Positions 49,684 to 64,000 of a stretch of 64,000 nt of DNA are shown here, piece after piece. The notes under the pieces are model-generated. The model ran no database searches, was not told the DNA's origin, and saw nothing but the letters and a program-made list of their open reading frames with translations. A program made the position numbers and the translations under genes. Within the stretch, counting starts at the first letter, position 1. Every line of letters begins with the position of its first letter. The DNA comes from Phymorhynchus buccinoides (lineage: Eukaryota; Mollusca; Gastropoda; Neogastropoda; Raphitomidae): positions 41,637,725-41,701,724 of the forward strand of contig CM065682.1 in the NCBI GenBank assembly GCA_017654935.2, read 5' to 3'.

Positions 49684-51654
49684 AGGGGGGGGGGGGGGGG
49701 GGGGGGGGGGGTACAGATTTCGTTGAAATCCATGAATTGTTTTTCTCTCTCAAATATGGAAAGGTAGCTTAGGGTCATGCAGTTTGATGGAACTTTGTGA
49801 ATTACGGAGTTTTTGTTTAAAAAAGGCACAGAAAATTATCTATAAAGGTATGCCAATAATTTCTTTTCGTCCCACGTATACAACGCTGCATAGTAGGCCC
49901 CTAACTTTGTGGCGCCATTTGAAAGTAATATGAACGGCCCTTCATTTGTTTTATCGTGTGTGTGAACATACGAAGGGGGGGGGGGGGGGGGGGCAGTAGA
50001 CTTTTGGGGTGCAAACATGCAGATCAACACCCCCTCCTCCATTTCTCGGGTTTCCCCCGTTTTTTTCAGTCTTGCCTTTCTTACTGCAGATTGAGCACGA
50101 AACCTCTACATGCTATCGTTTTCTATATTTATCTTTAATTTTCACCCATTTACACAAAAATATGCGTTCAATGTAGTAGAAAAGAAAGGCAAGACGGAAA
50201 GAACTCAACGAACCAAGACTGACAGGGGGTGCTGATCTGCATCTTTACCCCGTTCTTGAGTCTAGTTGATTCCTCTTGATTGATTAACTAAATCTCAGAA
50301 TGACTTGAATGATCTATGCTTTCAGCAAAAATGAAATAATCTTGATATGTCCTGGTACGATTGAGATCCATTTTGTTGTTTGTCATACAATATGGATTGT
50401 GGAAGTGAAAGTGCAACGACTTGGAAAACTTTTTTGTTTCTTTTTGTTAAGTATGACAACTATGTAGGGCAATATGTTGACAAGAAATCGCATTTAAAAA
50501 CAAAACCAGTATTTATGCTATGACGTAAAGGAATTTGCGCTATCCACTACTACCATTTCCGTTCGTACCCCTCCACCCGACACGGCAAGCTTCACATTTC
50601 TGTCCCTAGGGGAGATCATTTGACTGAAAAACCAATCGTCTATGCTCTTTTCTGTCAACAGTTTATTGTGTTCATGAGTGCATTTTGAGCACAAAACGGT
50701 AATACAGTATTCACATTTCTGCTCAACAAGAACAATAATCTGTTGACTATAAAAGCAATGGCCTACATTCGTTTCTATTACAAACTATCGTTCTTGGCGA
50801 GCAGAAATGTGAATATTGCCCGGAAAACAATTATATAAAAAAAATTATTCCCCCCCCAAAATCGATTTGATGACCGACGCTTAAAATGCCTACAACAATA
50901 ATATTCTTGCAAATGAAACTAAATTCACAGTTTCACATAGGCCAAATACGGGCATAAACTGATGATGTGAATATAGCCGGCCAAATAACTTGACATGTAG
51001 GCTGTGAAATAATTCGGGGTTGCATAAATATATTTTAGTGACTTCAGTTACGTTAAATTTTCCGCATGCACCCCCATTCTGGACTGCAACCACCGGAGAG
51101 GGATGGTAGAGATGAAAATGGATAAGAATAGGTTCAGCCACGGACACGAAACCACTGTCGACGGGAAACTCGTGACGTTAGCCTTAGTAACCATTAAAGT
51201 ATTCTTTTATGTCGGGTTATCCCACGCTGGATGTATGTTGAATTAATTACACGAGATTAGTTTCTCTTGAAATGTGAAAACAAAATGCGTCAAAAATACT
51301 ATGTCGGCTTAGCTGAACGAGTTTCTATATGGAAAGCGTTTGAATTTAACTCACTACTCACCTACTGCTGACTTATAGGTATCTGAAATTAAAGATGAAA
51401 ACGTAGCAGAGACCAAAAACAAAACAGACCAACTCGCACATTAAATAGTTCCAATGCCGCGGCTGTTCAGTTCATAAATGGGTTTCTTGTGTGTCCAATT
51501 GTAACGTTTTTTTAAAAACACATTTTGTCTTTAGATGTTATATTACACACACAATGGATACAACTATCTCAGTTAATATTACCCATGTTCCTTAGGTGAA
51601 AGGCTTACCTGTCGTATTGTGGAGAGAAAGCGGGCCGAAATTTGTCTTCGTCAT
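48543..51654 (-). CDS. small 3-exon gene, 66-aa protein of unknown function
   Basis: Exons 51654-51609, 51382-51362 (21-nt microexon) and 48676-48543. Borders are ACAG|GTAAGC, TTTCAG|AT, GTAG|GTGAGT and ATGCAG|GC; phases 1 and 1 close to 201 nt with a TGA stop. The protein starts MTKTNFGPLSLHNTTDTYK and ends with a Cys/Pro/His-rich part (GLCQPCTVISPPGC..., HKKWDQSRHGLHEFEVH). No signal peptide or known domain seen. Support is the collinear phase, clean splice sites and the promoter motifs; homology is not recognised. Alternative downstream exons cannot be excluded. Confidence 0.5.
48754..48924. mobile_element. single arm of the TTAGGG foldback element
   Basis: One diverged arm: GGTAGGGTTAGGTTTGGGG, TTGTTAGCTGAATATGTTCC, then a poly-G run and GGCACATCTTTACC. 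The partner arm is missing. Confidence 0.7.
48930..49650. other. intronic sequence of the small gene, no other gene
   Basis: Starts with a short LINE-3'-end-like piece (AATGCGCTTTACAAAATCAC, about 48961). The remainder is unique AT-rich DNA. Confidence 0.4.
49652..49711. repeat. poly-A followed by poly-G
   Basis: About 29 A, then AGAA and about 26 G. A further poly-G run lies at 49975-49993. Confidence 0.92.
50006..50251. mobile_element. foldback MITE, GGGGT-GATGCAGATCA type
   Basis: Left GGGGTGCAAACATGCAGATC and inverted right GGGGTAAAGATGCAGATCAG continue through AACACCCCCTC and CTTGCCTTTCTT. The layout resembles the TTAGGG foldback family but without TTAGGG runs. Confidence 0.65.
50707..50816. 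repeat. 27-bp-arm hairpin
   Basis: ATTCACATTTCTGCTC (about 50709) faces GAGCAGAAATGTGAAT (about 50799). Stem about 27 bp with two mismatches, loop about 56 nt. Possibly a decayed foldback element. Confidence 0.6.
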
Positions 51655-51815
51655 TGTCGCTCGGACGCCACTTGAGAAAAGAAAGTGACACGAACTCACC
51701 GGTCAAATTTGGCGCTGGAAATGAGCTGATTGGTTGAAAATGCATGCATCCCATTGGCCCATTGGACAAATTGTGTGCATTCCCATTGGGTTTTCGGACA
51801 AAACAATGATTGGTC
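51655..51815 (-). promoter_or_regulatory. promoter of the 66-aa gene: five CCAAT boxes and E2F-like site
   Basis: Plus-strand ATTGG (CCAAT on the gene strand) starts at 51729, 51753, 51761, 51785 and 51809; three intervals are exactly 24 bp. GCGCCAAA (E2F-like) at 51708-51715 lies between them and the start codon, adjoining TTTGA. Multiple CCAAT boxes with an E2F/CHR-like element are typical of NF-Y-driven cell-cycle promoters in animals. This is inference from motifs. Confidence 0.55.
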
Positions 51816-51854
51816 TTTACACAATACTGTTTTTTTTTAAAACTTTACACGAGG

Positions 51855-51920
<66 letters not shown>

Positions 51921-52211
51921 TATATCGTTATTTCAATCTCATTCTTCTCTACTTTAAAGAAATAATCAGGTCCAGTAATTTGTTTGCCTGGAGCATTTAT
52001 GCATTTGTTATAAGCTAAATTAATACAAAATGCAAATTCAGTGATCATGATTTTGCCCCAACCTTTACATTTTTCTGTACCATATATAGCACGAGTGTGA
52101 TAAAACATTTAATTATACTTGAATTGTGTTTGGATGTGTAGGCCTATGTGTGTTTGTGTGTGTCAGTGTGTGTGTGTGTGCGTATATGTTTGTGAGCGCG
52201 CGCGCGTATGT

Positions 52212-52284
<73 letters not shown>

Positions 52285-53020
52285 TGTGTATGTGTGTTGT
52301 AACTTCACTCCTTTTCATCTCTCTCACCCTCACTGACAAGAAGTATGACACACCTGTGATTCATACCCAGTTTTGCAGTTCACTTGAAATTATTTGCTTT
52401 GAAGAATTTGAGTGGATTATGGAGGCAATATCCATTTAGTAGGCCTATGCTCTTTTAGGCGATGACATCTGTGAGTTTTTCACATTCTAGAAGGCTTGGC
52501 ACTATACGCACCCCCTGTCATGAAGTTATTATCCAGAGTCCGTTAGGTAGGGCTAATCACATGTGGGCCCTATTGCATTTTAAAAGATGTCTCATTTTGT
52601 AGGCTACCTTGCCATGCTCATTAGCATTCGTTGGAGAAACTTGAAAAAAAGGGTGTTTAAAAACCTTTGAGAGTGGACAAGCAGGATTTGATTTGTTTTC
52701 TTATTCTCCCTTTGTCCACTTACCATAAAAACCAGGAATTACTGACACTAGGCCTACACACTAATCTTACAAAGCCGTTATTGATCTGAAGTGAAGAGGA
52801 GTTATGCAGATCTTACTGGAGATGAAGCTGATCATACCAGAGAATTATATGATGGCCAAAGTTCTCTGATGACGCTGGACTTCTGTGCATATAGTGAAAA
52901 AGCCCCGGGACAAACACTGATGCGGCCTTTTTATTCTTCAGAAACTGCCTAACAAAGTTTCGACACATTATTAATTAATCACATTCATAAGCCCCGAGGT
53001 TAGAGCATATCATCCGGAAT
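51816..53020. other. intergenic between the small gene and the lectin gene
   Basis: Contains (TG)n tracts at 51858-51918 and 52154-52297. No coding frame. Confidence 0.5.
51858..51918. repeat. (TG)n microsatellite
   Basis: About 30 TG units. Confidence 0.95.
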
Positions 53021-53021
53021 T

Positions 53022-53024
<3 letters not shown>

Positions 53025-53104
<80 letters not shown>

Positions 53105-53142
53105 GTGTGTGTGTGTGCGTGTGTGCGCGCGCGCGTGCGCGC

Positions 53143-53213
<71 letters not shown>

Positions 53214-53236
53214 TGCGTGCGTGTGCGTGTGTGCGA
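53025..53236. repeat. (TG)n/(CG)n tract upstream of the lectin gene
   Basis: Over 200 bp of alternating purine/pyrimidine with a GC-alternating core (53125-53150). It ends about 200 bp before the lectin start codon. Confidence 0.95.
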
Positions 53237-53440
53237 AGCTAAGTGCCGTGAGGACTCGGAGATGGTAGATTGATAGATAAAGCAACGCGCGGCTTTCCGA
53301 TCAACGAACTTAAAAGCGGACGTCCTCAAGGTCTTAAAACAGAAGGCTAGTAGCAGTGATTGAGGTCTAGAGGCCGACTGCACCCGTGTCTGTCATTGCA
53401 AGATCTTAGTGATAGCAATAAACTGCTGGAATCAGAGAGA

Positions 53441-59886
<6,446 letters not shown>

Positions 59887-59990
59887 CTGACCTGTAGATG
59901 TCATTGTCAGGGTAGGCCTATTTGAGCCGACGCCAGGCACATTCACACTTCTTCAGAATGTTGACTGACCTATAAATGTTGTACTAGAGA

Positions 59991-59996
59991 AATAAA
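59991..59996 (+). terminator. polyadenylation signal of the lectin gene
   Basis: AATAAA 105 nt after the stop codon, followed by GT/T-rich sequence. This gives a 3' UTR of about 125 nt. Confidence 0.75.
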
Positions 59997-60122
59997 AGCA
60001 TTTTACTATAACATTCTTTTCTGATTTTTGTATTTGAAAAATAAACTAAGGCTTTGCTTTGGTCCATGTGGTGATGCCCGCTTGTTATAAGTTTTTGAAA
60101 ATCTCTCTTAGTTCGTTCTCTG

Positions 60123-60512
60123 AAGGGGCCGACACACTACATACGATTCAATTCAAATGCAATCATATTGTGACATGATTCACGTGAAATACTTCCATCT
60201 AAAAATAATTCGGCTATATCTACATTTTCGCCCATAAGGGAGATCATTTGATAGCAGAAAAGAGCGAAACAGGTTGCTCTTTCCGTCATCAGATTATCTT
60301 CTCCTACGGGCGAGAATGTGGATTTTGCCAATCATATATTTCTACTATTTCTGTTTACTATAGTAGAGCCCAAAACACAATTTTGAAATATAGGGAACTA
60401 GTAGGATTTAATCAGATTCATTTAGACAGTAGAGTTTCACGAGAACCATGCCTCACAAATGTCACAATCGGATCGCAGTTGCATTGAATCGTATGCAGTG
60501 GGTTGGCCCCTT
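60123..60512. mobile_element. TIR element with about 42-bp ends (390 bp)
   Basis: AAGGGGCCGACACACTACAT + ACGATTCAAT at the left, and inverted AAGGGGCCAACCCACTGCAT + ACGATTCAAT at the right. No transposase. It lies just past the lectin poly(A) site. Confidence 0.8.
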
Positions 60513-60599
60513 GAGTGTGCATGCATCTTCTGTCACAGAACACTGCCACATAAACACAAAAACGAAAGGCAAAGCCTGAAATTTGGTATTTGATAGTCA

Positions 60600-60812
60600 C
60601 AGAGGCGTCTCTGTGAAATCCAGGGTTTAACGTGTACTAAGTGCATGGGCACATGGGAACTCGGTTTATCGTCTCATCCGAAAGATCAGTTCCACTACGT
60701 GACGTTCAGACCATAAGGCCTAGTGCAGAGTGAGAGTACAAAATCCCCTGTACCCAGGTTCGAACTGTTATCGTGCACGAGGTGAACGCGTTACCTCTGT
60801 GCCACTCTACAC
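60600..60812 (-). mobile_element. tRNA-derived SINE
   Basis: On the minus strand: A box TGGCACAGAGG (60804-60794), B box AGTTCGAACCT (60766-60756), then GATCTTTCGGATGAGACG and CCGAGTTCCCATGTGCCC, a central domain widely seen in invertebrate SINEs. A short repeat (CACAGAGGCGTCT) occurs at 60599 and 60921. Confidence 0.75.
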
Positions 60813-61398
60813 TGACTGGCTCATTACATCTTTTTATCACAAAAATTACGTTTTGCATTCAGTATCTGGCTATACTGTATTAAAGTAGTCACTGGTATAA
60901 TTTCATTTTGCACTTTATAGACACAGAGGCGTCTGTGAAATTCGGGTTGCTCCTACCTGGAGAGCTCATCGCAGCCATGGAAAGGTTTGATGGTATTGCA
61001 AAGTGGTCGTGCAGTTTTGTTGTGCTACTATTTGTAGTTTCTGAGAAAGTTACATACAATGTTGAAAGTTTTTGACCAAGTGCATCGGTTTGTCAGTGCT
61101 TTCTAGTTAATAAAAGCAGTCACAGAAAAGGTATGACGGTATTTTATCATCGTGCAATGCTTGGTTACATAGGAAAAAATAACATGACTTTCCTGGTATT
61201 GTAGTACCTCCAGGATCGTCACACCATCTATGCATTTAAGAATGTCCCACATGTACCTGTTCCAGGTCGGAGGACGTTAAATCAAATCAGGGCTCCCAGT
61301 GACCCGGGCTCAGGGCTCTCTATGAAGCACTAAAAATCTAAAGGACCCTCTAAAAGAATGTGCAGGGGGTCCCAGGGATGCCCGGGACTAGAAAAATT

Positions 61399-62162
61399 GA
61401 AGATGTGCCACCACCCCTGCATATCTCGGTTAATTCCATTTTCGCCTTTCTTACCAAACATAAAGCTGTATTTTATGAACCTTTTTAGCTAATAACTAAA
61501 ATAGGAAATATATTTAACATAGTTTTTTTGGAATACTAACCCTAGGCCAATTATCTAATAGGACCCCCCCCCCCCCCCCCCCCCTCTCTATGTATTGCAG
61601 TACACAGGCCATTTGTCACCCCGTGGTTCATTGCGTTTTCCCGTCTTACAGGGGTTAGGGTTAGGATTCCAAAAAGGTTATTAGCTAAAAAGGTTAATAG
61701 AATACAGCTATATATGTGGTATTTTGGTTTTGTGGGTTGTGTGTGCACGCATGTGTGTTTGTGTGCGTGTCTGCGTGCGTACGTTGTGTGTGAGGGTGTT
61801 GGTGTATGTGGTCAGTCCATGCGGCTCAGTTGCTGTGGCTTACCGAATGGGGTATGAACGAGTTGGCGTCAATAATTGTGTGTGTTGTGTGTGCGCGTGT
61901 AATGTGTGTGCGTGTGTGTGTGTGTTAGAGAGAGAGAGAGTTGCTTTGCATATGCACTGTTGGTGGTTGGTGTCACTCTTGAATGTTGTTTTTTGTTATC
62001 TGTTGATGAATAATTGATTGTAAAGCGCTTTGGGCTCATCTGAGGTAAAGCGGCGCTATATAAATGTACTGTTATTATTATTATGTTTGGTAAGAAAGGC
62101 AAAAACGGAAAATTCCAATTAACCGAGAAATGCAGGGAGGTTGGCACATCTTTACCTTTACC
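61399..62162. mobile_element. TTAGGG foldback element, copy 2, with LINE insertion
   Basis: Arms: GAAGATGTGCCACC, TCTCGGTTAATT, CCTTTCTTACCAAACATAAA, TTAGCTAATAAC and, inverted, GGTTATTAGCTAAAAAGG, TTTGGTAAGAAAGGC, AACCGAGAAATGC, GGCACATCTTTACC. Arms separated by poly-C (61565-61584) and a short TTAGGG run. The right arm is split by 61727-62083. Confidence 0.8.
61727..62083 (+). mobile_element. LINE 3' UTR insertion
   Basis: Matches the minus-strand LINE 3' end at 24375-24760 (GGGGTATGAACGAGTTGG, AGTCCATGCGGCTCAGTTGC, TAATTGATTGTAAAGCGCTT, ATAAATGTACTGTTATTATT). Severely 5'-truncated, inserted into an arm of the foldback element. Confidence 0.85.
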
Positions 62163-62164
62163 AA

Positions 62165-64000
62165 TTCTTTTTAGCATTCGCAATTCCACTGGGACCCTCT
62201 ATCCCGCCTCTAGGACCCTCTATACTGTAAGTGAAGGAGTCCCTGGGACCCCTTGTTTTGTGGGAGCCCTGCAAATGGTTGTTATCAGTTGCAGTTTCTG
62301 AGAAATTACACATGATGCATCTAAAATTTAAATGTCACAGCTTCGAACATCTCCCAGAGACAACTCTGGCAGAATGGTGTTCAAAAACTGTATTTTTATG
62401 TCACAAGACTGAAGAAGAGTCAAGCAGAAGAATGCGCAAGCCCCTCACCAAGCCACGGGCGAACCATGACACTCGGACACAGTGACAAACGCACTCGACT
62501 CAAGAGCCGTCTGCTGACTTCTTGTCTCGTCTTGACCGTCATATATTCGGCGCATTGGTCAGTTTCTTTTATTTTATTTCTCTCCTGCGTCTGGAAGCTG
62601 ACCAAAAGACAGACGCAGTGTGCTATGAGAGAAAGTTGAAAAGTCCTAGGGTTAGAAACATCGCAACCCGCCGGCTGCTGCGCGCCGAATGACAGACCGT
62701 CGCTATTTTCACCGAGTTGAAGAGTGTTCAACAACAGGAAATGCTCACAGCGGAAACAAAAGCATGCTGAGCGTGCGAACTCAAGAAGCAGCTACAAAAA
62801 CTACCAAATAGTTAAAACAAGATGTGATACGCTGTGATACACACCGTACTTATAGTTCAACGCAAAGCAAAAAAACCAACCAAACCAAGATTCAAAACAA
62901 GAGAGAACAACATTATTATATTTTTTTGACTATCTTGATTGAAATAATTGTTGTTGTCTTGGGGCTTTAGGTCCCTATCACGCACTGCGTATCTGGGGAC
63001 CAGTAAAGATTGAAATAAGATAAAACTAATAGACCTACTTCAGGAGGGTAATTGGCCACTGACTACGGATCATTTCATTGAAATGCACATGTGTCGTAAT
63101 TGAAATACCAAATATGTCATCATTCTTTACTAAAAAGGTCGTAAGGTGACACTTTTTAACTACAGCAGGCTTTGATCCATCCATTATCATTCCGTAACCA
63201 CAGGACTTGGTGGGTGGTGGGTGCATGGAGGGAACCATTCTGCTAAGCATTGTTAAGATCGGGTCAGTAGTTTAGGCACTATGAAGTCAGTGAAAACAAA
63301 TTTTTATTAGCACACAGATAACAAAGACAAATGGACAGACAGACGGAGAAATACACAGTCCATCGCTTTACTTGTTATTACGTAGGCTAAGTCCTTTGCC
63401 CCCTCCCACCCGCACCCGGGCCCGTACTAACTGATGATTAGAACTGAGCGGAGTAGACCTACAATCATTTTTAAAAAAACCATGATTACCCAAAAGAATT
63501 ACATGAACAAGTAATTAAACAAAATATCATTAGGACCGACAGAAACAATAAAGTGACACACCGAGCGTGACAAACTTATACACATTTGCTCAGTGTACTG
63601 GGGAAAAGGACAACAAAGAGTCTTAAAAACTGACAGTAGGCCTACTTTATCAATGAAAAGCGTGTGTGTGTATGTATATGTGCACACGTGTGTGCATGTG
63701 CACTTATTTGCGCGTGTTCCTACACAGATGTTTGAGTGTTCATATGCACGTTTGCGTTTGTCCTAATACACACACGTGTAACAGAGACACATAGGGCCAT
63801 ATGAGAAGATGCCAGTCTTTGTAGGGGTGGAGAGTGCATGATGGAAGGGTGGGGGATAGGGGGCAAGAAGGTTTGAAGGCCACCGCTAAAGCATCCCTAA
63901 TCTGGTAAAAGTGTGTGTGTGCGCGCGCGTGTGTACCATCCCTTCCTTTATCCTCCTATCTTCCACACATTCCACAAAACAGCACACTGATGCTGACCTG
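62165..64000. other. non-coding, no gene recognised
   Basis: No spliceable frame could be supported. A minus-strand frame at 62734-62420 lacks recognisable similarity. GT-rich tracts at 63663-63700 and 63911-63935. Confidence 0.45.

Noticed and set aside
53360..53440. Upstream ATG as lectin start (27 extra residues)
   Set aside because: In frame, but it would place 27 polar residues before an otherwise ideal signal peptide.
60735..60812. Functional tRNA gene
   Set aside because: A and B boxes are present, but no acceptor-stem pairing was found and the sequence runs on into a SINE central domain.
62420..62734. 104-aa minus-strand frame
   Set aside because: No recognisable similarity and no supporting splice or poly(A) context; left as non-coding.

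Overview
The window is eukaryotic nuclear DNA, most likely from a gastropod mollusc. Support for this: GT-AG introns, extreme microsatellite content (TG, GA, poly-G/C), molluscan-type SINEs, several TIR/MITE families, non-LTR retrotransposon fragments, an expanded-type inhibitor-of-apoptosis (IAP) gene and a secreted H-type-lectin-like gene. Species was not determined.

Three protein-coding genes can be reconstructed. (1) Minus strand 27632-9550: a 7-exon IAP/BIRC gene. The spliced frame closes exactly (2289 nt, 762 aa) as BIR-BIR-BIR-UBA-coiled coil-RING. Its linker between UBA and RING is a coding minisatellite of alternating 7- and 11-residue units. (2) Minus strand 51654-48543: a small 3-exon gene (66 aa) of unknown function with five regularly spaced CCAAT boxes and an E2F-like site upstream. 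(3) Plus strand 53441-59886: a 5-exon gene (298 aa) for a secreted coiled-coil protein with a C-terminal H-type-lectin-like domain, followed by an AATAAA signal at 59991.

Layout. 1-9500: flank and region downstream of the IAP gene, with a long dispersed repeat (3318-3935), a pre-miRNA-like hairpin (7080-7173) and a hAT-like element carrying a U2 snRNA-headed insertion (8905-9283). 9550-27632: IAP gene; its introns hold nested MITEs, an inverted SINE pair, a 3-copy 300-bp tandem repeat, partial duplications of the BIR3 exon, a TTAA-flanked element carrying a 131-bp minisatellite, and a broken LINE. 27640-27830: TATA-less IAP promoter. 28000-48500: no gene recognised, but much structured repeat: a 1.7-kb tandem segmental duplication (35573-39000) whose second copy is the empty site of a palindromic MITE, a degenerate 35-40 bp array (36300-39780), and a locus (40680-45700) in which inverted arrays flank three diverged copies of another unit. 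48540-59990: the small gene and the lectin gene. 60100-64000: a long-TIR element, a tRNA-derived SINE and a second copy of a telomere-like-repeat foldback element; no gene recognised.

The genes are not a pathway cluster. What stands out is the density of foldback/TIR elements, several with intact paralogous empty sites inside this same window, and the in-frame repeat expansion inside an IAP.
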